Below are positions 15,707 to 24,136 of a stretch of 61,767 nucleotides of DNA, one piece after another (the first letter of the stretch is position 1; the number at the start of each line of letters is the position of its first letter). A program made the position numbers and the translations under genes. The DNA is from a virus. The notes under the pieces are model-generated. The model worked only from the letters and a program-made list of their open reading frames with translations, did no database searches and was not told where the DNA came from. The stretch lies in IMG/VR virus record IMGVR_UViG_3300046532_001253, positions 1 through 61,767 of that record. One strand, given 5' to 3'.

Positions 15707-16013
15707 TTTTAAGTTCCTGATATTGTGTATGCCAAGTATTCATTACCGCTTGGTAACGTTCTTTAGCTAATAATACTAGTTCACTACGTTTAATTGGAAC
15801 AGGATTATTATATGTATCTTCAAGAAACATATCTTCGGTATGCCAGCTTTCTAAAAAAGCAATCAAAGTAGGAGTAACATAAAACAATCCACTATTGTAA
15901 GTTACATGTAACTCAGCCTGGATTGATTCACGTAATGCTTTCTTATTAGTCTGAAACTTGGTAGATGCTTTAACTCTATCAACTAAGTTCTGGTTCACGT
16001 TTTGCTTCAACAT
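15690..16013 (-). CDS. Conserved hypothetical protein, 107 aa
   Basis: A mostly helical, charged protein without cysteine. Recognisable pieces are VTYNSGLFYVTPTLIAFLESW and ELVLLAKERYQAVMNTWHTQYQEL, which look like a small phage-protein fold with a C-terminal helix; no enzymatic motif. The ATG at 16013 lies inside the end of the acyl carrier protein gene (35-nt overlap), and its stop overlaps the next gene start. Coupling to the ACP gene may mean it acts on or with the carrier protein, but this is only context. Confidence 0.6.
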   Translation of the reverse strand: MLKQNVNQNLVDRVKASTKFQTNKKALRESIQAELHVTYNSGLFYVTPTLIAFLESWHTEDMFLEDTYNNPVPIKRSELVLLAKERYQAVMNTWHTQYQELKSVRKV

Positions 16014-16275
16014 TTATTGTTTTCGATTCTATTGCATTATTAATAAATTTAACGGCGTCATCTACGTCATTAAAGGTCGCGGCTTCGTGGTCTTCGATTT
16101 CAATTTCGAATTCTTCTTCAAATGCCATTGCTAATTCAATATTGTCTAGGCTGTCTGCGCCAAGGTCGTCTACGAAACTTGAGTCAGTATCAACAGCCGT
16201 GGGCTCAACACCTAGGTGTACTTCTAAAATATTTTTCACTCGAGTCAGAGTGTCTTGGTAACTCGGTTTGACCAT
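15979..16275 (-). CDS. Acyl carrier protein (phosphopantetheine-binding)
   Basis: A 98-aa protein. DLGADSLDNIELAMAFEEEF (about residues 37-56) is the classic ACP helix II; Ser42 of DSL is the 4'-phosphopantetheine attachment site. FEIEIEDHEAATFNDVDDAV continues as in bacterial ACPs, and the overall acidity is typical. A C-terminal tail of about 18 residues beyond the ACP core (SKTINVEAKREPELS) is unusual. It is the first gene of the accessory operon, 25 nt downstream of the likely transcription start, with ribosome-binding site AGGAG. A carrier protein implies thioester-bound intermediates, which makes the operon look biosynthetic. Host holo-ACP synthase would have to load the cofactor, since none is seen here. 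Confidence 0.93.
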   Translation of the reverse strand: MVKPSYQDTLTRVKNILEVHLGVEPTAVDTDSSFVDDLGADSLDNIELAMAFEEEFEIEIEDHEAATFNDVDDAVKFINNAIESKTINVEAKREPELS

Positions 16276-16306
16276 CTATATCTACTCCTGTATAATGATT
16301 ACTAGT

Positions 16307-16335
16307 AGTATATAACAAAAAACCCACTCTGTCAA
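16307..16335 (-). promoter_or_regulatory. Sigma70-type promoter of the accessory operon
   Basis: On the minus strand TTGACA (16330-16335) is followed by exactly 17 nt and then TATACT (16307-16312). This is a perfect -35 box and a -10 box with one mismatch to TATAAT. The start of transcription would be near 16300, leaving a leader of about 25 nt with AGGAG before the ACP gene. This is unlike the NATAAATA late promoters used by the structural genes, so host RNA polymerase should read the operon, probably early in infection. Confidence 0.8.
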
Positions 16336-16345
16336 GTGGGTTTTT
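16317..16345. terminator. Bidirectional intrinsic terminator overlapping the promoter
   Basis: ACCCACT and AGTGGGT form a 7-bp stem around the 6-nt loop CTGTCA, extended by flanking A5/T5 pairs and ending in a run of six T on the minus strand and five on the plus strand. It lies 33 nt after the end of the last tail-fibre gene (stop at 16378) and so ends the late structural transcript. The -35 box of the next promoter lies in the loop and the edge of the stem. Confidence 0.85.
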
Positions 16346-16377
16346 CATTTATGGTTAAATTTGTTTTAAATTAAGTA

Positions 16378-17301
16378 CTAGCCAGTTGTAACACCGCCCC
16401 ATACGTTTGAAAGGTTACTTGTTGATGGTGGGCGTACTGTTAATGTTGATGTAACTGAAAAGTTAATTGAATCATCAAAGTTATCAGCGGCTGTATCAGT
16501 AAAAGTAAGTACTATAGTAACAATCTGTCCAACATCTCCATTGGATCCTTGTACACCATTAGTCTTAATGAATACTTGAATATCGTTGCTGTTATAATCG
16601 CCAACGCCATTTGCACCGTACACTCTTAGTATAGATGCATTAGAAGTTCCAGCATTCCAGTAACCTAGAGCAGTGTTTGAAGAGTTAACTGTGCCGCCCG
16701 AGCCTGTTCTACTGTTTGTTGCTTGACCAATAATAATACTACCAAGGTTAGCAACTAGTGCAACCCATGCAGTACCTTTAGCGTTACCAGACGTATTTGA
16801 AGCTGAGAGGTTCCAAATTAGTTTTCCGCCTGCGTTAAAGAAGTAACGTGCTTGGTCCGCACTAGCAAATGTTGCTGTACGTGTAATTGATTGTGAACCT
16901 GTATTAATTGCTGTTGCACTACTGCCTGCGGCGGCAACGTCTGATCCGTTTGAAGCAAAGTTTAAACGGTTGTTAAATCCATTAGTAACCGATGTACTTA
17001 AAGTACTTAAGAAAGTAATAGTATTACCAGCACTTGGTTGCGTAAGTCCTGAACCAGATCCTGCTTGATGTGAAAGAATTGAATCAATACGTGCAATTAA
17101 TGTTGCCCACTGTGTTGCTGTTACAGTATCACTACCGCCAGTAACTGTTGACAATGTTGTTGATTGTCCGTATCCTTTATTTCCGCTTCCTACACCCCAG
17201 ACAGTATTAATGTTTGCTGTGTTGTGGCTTACAGCCGCTCCACCTTGTGCAAAAGTATTATAATCGGTTGCTTGGATTAATCCACCTTGGCTATATGTCA
17301 T
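16378..17301 (-). CDS. Virion structural / tail-fibre-associated protein, 307 aa
   Basis: A Ser/Thr/Asn/Gly-rich protein without Cys. The N-terminus MTYSQGGLIQATDYNTF is a recurrent start of phage tail-fibre-type proteins. The middle has many short beta repeats with TAxNTGSQSITRTATF and KLIWNLSASNTSG motifs, and the C-terminus ends STLTVRPPSTSNLSNVWGG. Low complexity and beta-rich makeup fit a surface-exposed adhesin or fibre. It is the last gene of the late tail cluster, ahead of the terminator. AAGGG precedes the ATG. Confidence 0.6.
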   Translation of the reverse strand: MTYSQGGLIQATDYNTFAQGGAAVSHNTANINTVWGVGSGNKGYGQSTTLSTVTGGSDTVTATQWATLIARIDSILSHQAGSGSGLTQPSAGNTITFLSTLSTSVTNGFNNRLNFASNGSDVAAAGSSATAINTGSQSITRTATFASADQARYFFNAGGKLIWNLSASNTSGNAKGTAWVALVANLGSIIIGQATNSRTGSGGTVNSSNTALGYWNAGTSNASILRVYGANGVGDYNSNDIQVFIKTNGVQGSNGDVGQIVTIVLTFTDTAADNFDDSINFSVTSTLTVRPPSTSNLSNVWGGVTTG

Positions 17302-17320
17302 GTTATTTTACCCTTGTTTA

Positions 17321-18865
17321 TTATGAAGTTAGTTTTACAATAGCTTCGACTGAGCCGAGCCCGTCATACCATTTATCTTCTAGCGAACGCCCAATTACGT
17401 TCCAGGGGGTAATTTCATCTTTAGAAGCGGCTCTAGCACGGCCATTACCAGCACTTACCAATCTGTCACCCTTGTTTACTTGTCCAACTACTGTTACTGG
17501 AACTCTTCCACTAACTGCAATAGCTGGATGTGTTTGATCGTCTCCAGCGCCGGCATTCATTAAGTATGCCGCTCTACTACTTACCACGCCAAAGACCTCG
17601 TCGGATAAATCTTCTCCAACTTTGGTAATTTCTTCAACGCCGCCAAGTGCAACCACTGTGCCAGGAGCATATGTTGCATCAGATGCAAAACGCTCCGCCA
17701 AATCCGCGTATTGTGCTTGTGTAGATGTTCCACTAAATGTGGAAGCGTAAATTGTATTAAATTTATGTGTAGCGTTACCTAAGCTAAATGAGTTTCCAGT
17801 TGAAACTCTGATACTTCCAGTAATTTCGTTTGTACCGTCTCTCTTAAGATATGTTGCTAATTGTGTTTGGATGTCGGAAATATCACCACCTGATCCAGCA
17901 ATGGAATCTACTAATGTTGTAATCTCAGCATCTACGTATCCTTTAGTTGCAATACCGTTAGTAGTAGTTGGACTACCTACTACTACTTCTGCTTTTCCTG
18001 TTCCTGTTAATGAAATAATCTTTGTGTTAGTGTTTGCTACCTTAACATAAAAATCCAAAGCATTACCGTTAGTAACACTAGAAACGTTTGAAGCTGATCC
18101 TGTAACTGTTAGTGCAAAGTCGTTACTTGCACCAACTGTTAAACCACTATTGTTTTGAATTGACTGTGCGGCTGTAAACGCAGTAGAACCTGCTAGTGTT
18201 GCATATGCACTTGCCGCTACACCGTTAAGTGAAGTTGCGTTATCAGCATTGCCCCAATATTTAAGTCCCGAAATACTTGTACTTAGATTAAATCCAGGCT
18301 TAATTGAAGTAAAGCCAGGAGCACTAGATGCTGATAACGGAGTAAATTCAGCGTCTCTACTTAAAATACTAGTTAACTGGTTGTTAACAAAGAACTTAAC
18401 AACAACGTGTGTTGCATTGCCTGCGGCATTATCTGCAATAACGTCTGCAATAGCACCTGTTTGTCCTGATGTTGCTGTAAATGCTGGGCCAATTGTTACA
18501 AAGCTAGTTCCGGAGTAAACTTTGAGCTGAGTATTTGTTGTGTCCCACCATAAATCTCCAACAACTGGATCAGCTGGTGCAGAGGAACTACTAATGGAAC
18601 TTGAAATAACTTTCCATGCTGTTCCTGTGAATACTTTAAGCAATTTATTAGCACTATCATACCATAATTGACCAGTAAGTGGATCATCAGGGGCGGCACT
18701 ATTTGAAAAGTTCTCTAGGATTTTAACAAAATTCTGGTTAAGGAACGCACCGTAGCCTGAATAGTTCTTACCGATAAGAACCAGACTAGTGGTTGTCTCG
18801 TCAGTTAGGCCATCTGCTAAGTTTAATAGCGTTGTACCATCCGTTTTTGTAATTGTATATGGCAT
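17321..18865 (-). CDS. Tail fibre protein with conserved C-terminal domain, 514 aa
   Basis: The N-terminal ~90 residues (KTDGTTLLNLADG, LIGKNYSGYGAFLNQNFVKI, LTGQLWYDSANKLLKVF) form an adaptor repeat shared with the 507-aa and 604-aa proteins in this window, with a second LWWDTTNTQLKVYSGT unit. The C-terminal ~140 residues (YADLAERFASDATYAPG, VVALGG, MNAGAGDDQTHPAIAVSGR, GDRLVSAGNGRA) are nearly repeated in the 604-aa protein. That C-terminal module resembles the peptidase-G2-like autoprocessing/chaperone domains of tail fibres (inference). A NATAAATA late motif lies 46-53 nt before the start, and GGAGAACATGTAA leads to the ATG at 18865. Confidence 0.75.
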   Translation of the reverse strand: MPYTITKTDGTTLLNLADGLTDETTTSLVLIGKNYSGYGAFLNQNFVKILENFSNSAAPDDPLTGQLWYDSANKLLKVFTGTAWKVISSSISSSSAPADPVVGDLWWDTTNTQLKVYSGTSFVTIGPAFTATSGQTGAIADVIADNAAGNATHVVVKFFVNNQLTSILSRDAEFTPLSASSAPGFTSIKPGFNLSTSISGLKYWGNADNATSLNGVAASAYATLAGSTAFTAAQSIQNNSGLTVGASNDFALTVTGSASNVSSVTNGNALDFYVKVANTNTKIISLTGTGKAEVVVGSPTTTNGIATKGYVDAEITTLVDSIAGSGGDISDIQTQLATYLKRDGTNEITGSIRVSTGNSFSLGNATHKFNTIYASTFSGTSTQAQYADLAERFASDATYAPGTVVALGGVEEITKVGEDLSDEVFGVVSSRAAYLMNAGAGDDQTHPAIAVSGRVPVTVVGQVNKGDRLVSAGNGRARAASKDEITPWNVIGRSLEDKWYDGLGSVEAIVKLTS

Positions 18866-18910
18866 TTACATGTTCTCCGTGCAAGTATGTATATTTACTT
18901 TATATGTTTT

Positions 18911-18918
18911 TATTTATC
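18911..18918 (-). promoter_or_regulatory. T4-type late promoter motif GATAAATA
   Basis: GATAAATA on the minus strand in the intergenic stretch, about 46 nt upstream of the 514-aa tail fibre gene. The phage encodes the gp55 late sigma factor, whose T4 relative recognises TATAAATA at -10. Confidence 0.6.
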
Positions 18919-18934
18919 CAGTTTCCACTAATGC

Positions 18935-20458
18935 TTATGCATCAAGTACAAACCAGAAGTCGCCGTCGTCTCCGTCGCTCGATTGCGGCGTTGCTCCCGA
19001 CACTGTTTTCTTTGACGAACCCCATTTATCATCAAGTACCAACGCTTGTGTCACAAATTCTGTTGTAGCAATCTGTGATGTTGATGCCAATGCAGGTGCT
19101 GTTGGTGCTTTAGGTGAACCCAGGAGCTCAGGATTTATAAGTGGTGCTTTAGGATTAATATCGGCTGTTAGTTCTTGTTTAAGTTCGAAATCTCGTTGTG
19201 TTGCCCATTGTTGTAGTTCTGCAATAATTTGTGCTTTAATTAAGTTAACAAATGAAGTTGTTGCTAATTTTCCATCATTACTATCAATATTTGGAGTCTC
19301 AGCTGTTGGAGTTCCAATGAACTGAGGTGCATTAATACTTGCTTTTGTTTCTAAACTAGTATTAATTGTTCGTATATCTGCTCCGTGTCCAGCTACTGTA
19401 GTTTCAGCAGTTATCAACCGAGTATTAATTGCATTAATTGTGTTAGTTAATTCAGTTTTAGTAGTACTAATTGCAGAGGTATATTCCGATGTAATTGTAT
19501 TACGGACATCAGTAACATACCCTCTGTGAGCAATTCCTTGCTCCGTTGATGGTTGTGTGCTTGTAAAACTTGGACCAACTTGAGTTTCGCCAGTGTCACC
19601 ATTAATTGTTAATGCTCTAGTTGGTGTACCGTTATAGTTAATAAAGAACTCAACGTCTTTATTTTGCTGTTTATTTTCTATTCTAATTACTTTAGTGTCG
19701 GCATTAGTACTAATTGTTCCATTAACTACGTTACTAGCTGATATACTAGTAATTCCATTAATTGTTACGTTAGCATTAATAATGCTGTCTTGATTCTTTC
19801 TAACATAATTAGTAGCTAATTGTCCGCCTAATGATTTTGAATCTGTACTTATACCATGAAAGTTAAAGTTAGGTGTTGCTGAATTAATATTAATACCATT
19901 CTTAATAGTATTAAATCCAGCCAGAGCTGGTGATGGTGTAAATTCGCCGTCTTGACTAATAATAGCTGAAGTGGTTCCACCTGTTGCTATTTTTAAAACA
20001 ACGTGTGGAATAGTATTATTATCGGTTACAATAAAAGGAATAACACCAGACTCGCCCCAATTCTTTTCAAAGTCCGGGCCAATAACTTTCCATCCAGTTC
20101 CGGAATACATCTTTAATTGGTCTGTACCAATATCCCACCAAAGATCACCAACTGCTGGAGTTAATGGTGCTTCTAACTGGATACTTTCAGACGCAAGAGG
20201 CTTCCAGCCGTCAGTAGTACCTTTATATAGATAGAGTATTTTGTGAGCTGTATTATACCAGCATTGCCCAACAACAGGGCCTACTGGTTGACCATCCGAA
20301 GCAAAGTTTTCAGCTAATCGAATTGTGTTTTCATTAAGGACCTTACCGTATCCAGCAAAGTTTCTGCCTGCAAGGATAACTGGTGCATCATTAGCATTTG
20401 TGGTTGTGCCATCTGCTAATGATGTAAATAAATCTCCGTTGCTTTTGTAAATATCCAT
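18935..20458 (-). CDS. Tail fibre / structural protein, 507 aa
   Basis: Starts with the same adaptor as its neighbours (IYKSNGDLFTSLADGTTT, LAGRNFAGYGKVLNENTIRL, VVGQCWYNTAHKILYLY, VGDLWWDIGTDQLKMYSG). Residues about 290-400 are coiled-coil-like (TEQGIAHRGYVTD, TITSEYTSAISTTKTELTNTINAINTR written in heptads). The C-terminal part repeats LINPELLGSPKAPTAP-type units (INAPQFIGTPTAETP, PLINPELLGSPKAPTAPA), a motif found in many fibre proteins. It ends in an acidic DGDDGDFWFVLDA. It lacks the C-terminal module of the 514- and 604-aa paralogs. The start at 20458 has a weak ribosome-binding site (GAG) and a CATAAATA late motif 24 nt upstream. Confidence 0.7.
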   Translation of the reverse strand: MDIYKSNGDLFTSLADGTTTNANDAPVILAGRNFAGYGKVLNENTIRLAENFASDGQPVGPVVGQCWYNTAHKILYLYKGTTDGWKPLASESIQLEAPLTPAVGDLWWDIGTDQLKMYSGTGWKVIGPDFEKNWGESGVIPFIVTDNNTIPHVVLKIATGGTTSAIISQDGEFTPSPALAGFNTIKNGININSATPNFNFHGISTDSKSLGGQLATNYVRKNQDSIINANVTINGITSISASNVVNGTISTNADTKVIRIENKQQNKDVEFFINYNGTPTRALTINGDTGETQVGPSFTSTQPSTEQGIAHRGYVTDVRNTITSEYTSAISTTKTELTNTINAINTRLITAETTVAGHGADIRTINTSLETKASINAPQFIGTPTAETPNIDSNDGKLATTSFVNLIKAQIIAELQQWATQRDFELKQELTADINPKAPLINPELLGSPKAPTAPALASTSQIATTEFVTQALVLDDKWGSSKKTVSGATPQSSDGDDGDFWFVLDA

Positions 20459-20481
20459 CTCTGCTCACTCTTTGTTAGTAG

Positions 20482-20489
20482 TATTTATG
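20482..20489 (-). promoter_or_regulatory. T4-type late promoter motif CATAAATA
   Basis: CATAAATAC on the minus strand, overlapping the stop of the 61-aa gene and 24 nt before the 507-aa tail fibre start. The position is ideal for a gp55-dependent start. Confidence 0.65.
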
Positions 20490-20670
20490 TTATCTTATGA
20501 GACTGTGCTTGTGCAAGTCTAGGCATGCCTTCAAATAATTCAGGACCAAGAATTTTAATTAATGTAGTTGCATGTTCTTCACGTACTGCTTCTCTAATAT
20601 GTTCTTTTTCTGCGTCTGTTAGTGCATCATATCTATTTTTAACAGCTATTTTATATTCATCGAATGTCAT
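20485..20670 (-). CDS. Small hypothetical protein, 61 aa
   Basis: Read from the ATG at 20670, which follows AGGAG at 8 nt; an ATG at 20697 would lack that site. It is a charged helical protein (TFDEYKIAVKNRYDALTDAEKEHIREAVREE) ending in GPELFEGMPRLAQAQSHKIT. It overlaps the end of the glycine-rich adhesin gene by 14 nt. Function unknown; the position suggests an assembly or chaperone role for the fibre. Confidence 0.6.
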   Translation of the reverse strand: MTFDEYKIAVKNRYDALTDAEKEHIREAVREEHATTLIKILGPELFEGMPRLAQAQSHKIT

Positions 20671-22297
20671 CAATTGATCTCCTATGTGATTGTACATTGT
20701 AATTGGTTAAACTAAAAATTGAAATAAACCTTGCAATCCCAAGCACTGCTAATAAAATAATTAAATGCTTTTTCTCAACTTTTCTATTGTTGTTTGCTAG
20801 ATGTCTACAGATAGGTTTACCAATTAACATTAATAACTTGCCAACATAACTTCCTTTGTCTACATAACCCATTTGATATGCCATTTCTGTAGTCCAAGGA
20901 ATAGCAATAGGAAGAGTCCAGTTTAATGCCCATTGCTTAGTTTTTTTAATTCTTGTTTTATCGTCTTTAATCCAAGGCATAATATTAGAATCATCTCTAT
21001 TCTCTAACCATCCAACAACATGCTCAGCCCATTTTAAATAACCTTTATAAACAGCAGGGTCATGCGTTTTCATAGATTCACCAAATTTTTGATCTGCTTG
21101 GTATATATGGTGCGGCAGGTAACCAAGTTTATGCAAGGCAGTACAAATAATACTGTCGCCTCCGCCTCCGCCGTCGCCTCCGCCAAAATCCGTATCGTAC
21201 CACGAATCATGATTGTCATGGCTGGGATAATTACGGACCGGTGGAGGTGGTGGTGGAGGTGGCTCAGTATATTGATTAGTTCTGGAGTCTCTACTAAACA
21301 AACCCATTTCTGGAGTTGTATCCATAACCCATTGATCTACTCTGTTTACAATTTTCCATTGTCCGGTGAAGTTATTAACTTCTGCAGTTTCATCTTTAAC
21401 ATACGCTGAGCGTATTTCTTTCCAAACTCCACCAATTTTTTGATATGCTGTGGCAATTTCTACCCACTCGTTTGCTTCTTTAACGTAGCCAATACCCCCA
21501 CTAATAAATTCAATTTCAGCATAACCATTACCTCCTGGTTCACCATTGGAGAGGCCTCCCATTCCGTACTTAAATGTCCCATCGTCAAATCTATATGGTG
21601 TTCGGCCTACCGGAGCTTGAAAAGCAGAAGGTCCTGTGCTACTCAAAGTAGCGCCGCCACTTTGGCCGCCGCCTCCGCCACGTGTTCCATCTGGACCATT
21701 AGCTCCCCCAGTGCCTGCATTAGGGCCACCGCCGCCACCACCGCCACCAGCTCCATTTCCGATCATTTCGTTGCCTGGACCGCCTTGGCCGTGTTGATAA
21801 TTTCCTAGCTGAGATAAACCGTGTCCTCCAGGATGAACACTACTTGCTCCTCCGCCACCACCGCCGCCTCCGGCCGCGGCAATCATGTTTAATCCAGCAC
21901 CAACGCCGCCCTTTTGCAGAAAACTTGCTCCTCCGCCGCCGCCTCCTGCGCCGTACGTAGATGATGTATTTTTATGCCCGGGCCATCCGCCCCAGCCGCC
22001 GCTTGATTTGTATTGAGTTCCTGAGGTCTCATATAACGATCTGCCTCCAGAGGATATTCCAGATTGTCCACCACCCTCACCTACAGTAATGAATATTGGT
22101 TGTTCGTATTCTAAGCCTATAAAATCAGTCCTAATGTAATAGCTACCGCTACCAGATCCACCAGTCTGACCACTAGTATTATAACCTGCTTGTCCGCCGC
22201 CGCCCCACATGCGTACTCTTCCGTAGGATTCTACACCGTCGGGTACCGAAATTCTATATACACCAGGGCTTGCAAAAGTAATTTTTCTAATAGTCAA
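20657..22297 (-). CDS. Glycine-rich tail adhesin-like protein, 546 aa
   Basis: Starts with TTG at 22297 after AAAGGGA. Residues about 1-30 form a beta hairpin region (ITFASPGVYRISVPDGV). Residues about 32-265 are extremely Gly-rich with runs such as GGGGGGASS and GGGGGGGPNAG, reminiscent of the gp38-like/glycine-rich adhesin tips of T4-like phages, where polyglycine helices form the receptor-binding head. A proline run (EPPPPPPPPV) follows at about residue 340, then GGGDGGGGGD. The C-terminal ~170 residues contain an unrelated helical segment with a hydrophobic stretch near the end (LIILLAVLGIARFISIFSL). Receptor binding is the probable role. Confidence 0.7.
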   Translation of the reverse strand: MTIRKITFASPGVYRISVPDGVESYGRVRMWGGGGQAGYNTSGQTGGSGSGSYYIRTDFIGLEYEQPIFITVGEGGGQSGISSGGRSLYETSGTQYKSSGGWGGWPGHKNTSSTYGAGGGGGGASFLQKGGVGAGLNMIAAAGGGGGGGGASSVHPGGHGLSQLGNYQHGQGGPGNEMIGNGAGGGGGGGGPNAGTGGANGPDGTRGGGGGQSGGATLSSTGPSAFQAPVGRTPYRFDDGTFKYGMGGLSNGEPGGNGYAEIEFISGGIGYVKEANEWVEIATAYQKIGGVWKEIRSAYVKDETAEVNNFTGQWKIVNRVDQWVMDTTPEMGLFSRDSRTNQYTEPPPPPPPPVRNYPSHDNHDSWYDTDFGGGDGGGGGDSIICTALHKLGYLPHHIYQADQKFGESMKTHDPAVYKGYLKWAEHVVGWLENRDDSNIMPWIKDDKTRIKKTKQWALNWTLPIAIPWTTEMAYQMGYVDKGSYVGKLLMLIGKPICRHLANNNRKVEKKHLIILLAVLGIARFISIFSLTNYNVQSHRRSIDDIR

Positions 22298-22311
22298 TTT
22301 AATTTGTCCCT

Positions 22312-24126
22312 TTACGAATTCAGTCTGACGATAGCTTCAACCATTCCTAAACCGTCCGATGTCTTGTCTTCTAAACTACGTCCGATTACATTTAAGTTTG
22401 TAATCTCAGACCTCGTAGCGCCTTTTGCTATTCCGCTACCAGCACTAACTAAACGTTGTCCTTTTTTAATTTTTCCTACTACTTTAACTGGAACTCTTCC
22501 ACTAATAGCAACAGCAGGGTGAGTTATATCCGTTCCTGCTCCGGCATTCATTAAGTGAGCTGGGCGTGTACTAATTACACCAAACACTTCTTCACTTCCT
22601 TCTTCAACACTAGCAGTAATTTCTGCTACTCCACCTAATGCAACAACTGTTCCAGGACCATATACTTGATCGGCATGAAAGCGTTCTGCAACGTCAGCGT
22701 ATTGTGCTGAAGTACTAGTTCCGTTAAATGTGGTTGCATATACATTAGCAAATGTATTAGCAGAAGAACCTATATTTAGTACTCCGGTGTTAGTTGGTAT
22801 TATGTTGCCTGACAATGCAGTAGTTCCAGCTAATGGAATTGCATCTGCTGGTTTACCCGACAAATCCCCATATGCACCTGACGTAGCTACTGTAGATAAA
22901 GCTGGTTTATTAACAAGATCAGTGTAGTCTCCTGTTGTCGCTACACTAGCAAAACTTGGTTTACTTGTAATGTCAGCCCATGCATTTGATCCTGCTGGGC
23001 CAGCAACTCCTTGTACGCCCTGTGGACCATCTGGTCCTTCTGGTCCAGTTAATCCTTGTGGTCCAGTTGGTCCTTGTATTCCTGTATTACCAATTGGGCC
23101 TTGCACTCCTTGTGGACCTTGTGGTCCTGTATTACCAATTGTTCCTTGCACTCCTTGAGAACCCTGTGGGCCAGTTGGTCCTTGTGGACCTTGTGGTCCT
23201 GTATTACCAGTTGTACCCTGTGGGCCAGTTGGTCCTGTATTACCAATTACACCTTGTGGTCCTTGGATGTTACCAACGTTCTCCCATACACTACCGTTCC
23301 ATACATACAAAGTACCGCTAATTAAATAACCATCGCCTAGTGAACCACTTGCTGGCAAAGCGGCTTCATTTGCTACACTACCAAGAATTGTAATACTTGT
23401 TCCGTTTGATCCTGCGGCTCCAGTGTCTCCTTGCGGGCCTGTTGCTCCTTGCGGGCCAGTGTCTCCTGTTACTCCTTGAATTCCTCGTAGTCCTTGAACA
23501 CCAATCGCTCCTGCTGGGCCAGCGACACCTTGTGGTCCGCGTTCGCCAGTTGCTCCTTGCACTCCTGCTGGGCCAGTTGGTCCTTGTACTTCTCCAACAT
23601 TAGTCCAACGCTCTGAATCCCAAATATGTAAATTGCCGTCTACTAAGTAAGCATCCCCTGATGTTTGACCAGTAGTTGGCAGTCCAGCTATAGTTGCTTT
23701 GGTACCCGTAATATATACACTTGCAAGTCTTGACAGATCGGTTGGTCCAATTAATGTGAAACTTGTGCCGTTCCACATGTAAAACTCGTTCTCATCAGTA
23801 TTGAACCATTGATCACCAATATTGGTGTTTAGCGGTTTGCCAGATGCACCAGCTACTGTTAAATTACTAATTGGTTTAAACACACTACCGTTATAATACT
23901 TTAACGATCCAACTGAAGTATCAAACCACAGTTGTCCTGTTAATGCTGAACTAGGTCTTGTTGTGTTTGCAAAGTTTTCTAATAGTTTAATAAAGTTTTC
24001 TTGTTGGAGTTCGCCAAATCCGATATAATTACGACCAACCAACGATAGCCCGGTACTAGTATCTAGTGATCCATCGGGCAGGTTAACTAATATATCACCA
24101 TTGGTTCTGTTTATAACGTATGACAT
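22312..24126 (-). CDS. Tail fibre with collagen-like repeats, 604 aa
   Basis: The N-terminal adaptor ([52 protein letters not shown]) matches the 514- and 507-aa proteins. Two collagen-like Gly-X-Y blocks at about residues 180-245 and 290-385 (repeats such as [17 protein letters not shown]) should form a triple-helical shaft. They are separated by a short module that begins [17 protein letters not shown]. The C-terminal ~140 residues ([49 protein letters not shown]) are the same module as in the 514-aa protein. AAGGAATATAGA precedes the ATG at 24126. Confidence 0.8.
   Translation of the reverse strand: MSYVINRTNGDILVNLPDGSLDTSTGLSLVGRNYIGFGELQQENFIKLLENFANTTRPSSALTGQLWFDTSVGSLKYYNGSVFKPISNLTVAGASGKPLNTNIGDQWFNTDENEFYMWNGTSFTLIGPTDLSRLASVYITGTKATIAGLPTTGQTSGDAYLVDGNLHIWDSERWTNVGEVQGPTGPAGVQGATGERGPQGVAGPAGAIGVQGLRGIQGVTGDTGPQGATGPQGDTGAAGSNGTSITILGSVANEAALPASGSLGDGYLISGTLYVWNGSVWENVGNIQGPQGVIGNTGPTGPQGTTGNTGPQGPQGPTGPQGSQGVQGTIGNTGPQGPQGVQGPIGNTGIQGPTGPQGLTGPEGPDGPQGVQGVAGPAGSNAWADITSKPSFASVATTGDYTDLVNKPALSTVATSGAYGDLSGKPADAIPLAGTTALSGNIIPTNTGVLNIGSSANTFANVYATTFNGTSTSAQYADVAERFHADQVYGPGTVVALGGVAEITASVEEGSEEVFGVISTRPAHLMNAGAGTDITHPAVAISGRVPVKVVGKIKKGQRLVSAGSGIAKGATRSEITNLNVIGRSLEDKTSDGLGMVEAIVRLNS
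22975..23265 (-). repeat. Collagen-like Gly-X-Y repeat block (second of two)
   Basis: About 97 codons of GPTGPQG/GPQGVQG-type triplets in the 604-aa tail fibre. At DNA level the plus strand shows recurring CCTTGTGGTCCT/TGTATTACCAAT units, giving open shadow frames on other strands that are not genes. Repeat number is likely variable between relatives through slippage. Confidence 0.85.
23395..23590 (-). repeat. Collagen-like Gly-X-Y repeat block (first of two)
   Basis: About 65 codons of Gly-X-Y with units such as [16 protein letters not shown] in the 604-aa tail fibre, separated from the other block by a roughly 40-residue non-collagen module ([19 protein letters not shown] onward). Confidence 0.8.
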
Positions 24127-24136
24127 TCTATATTCC

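Noticed and set aside
22970-23603. Several plus- and minus-strand ORFs rich in Leu, Cys or Val
   Set aside because: Shadow frames of the collagen-like repeat DNA.
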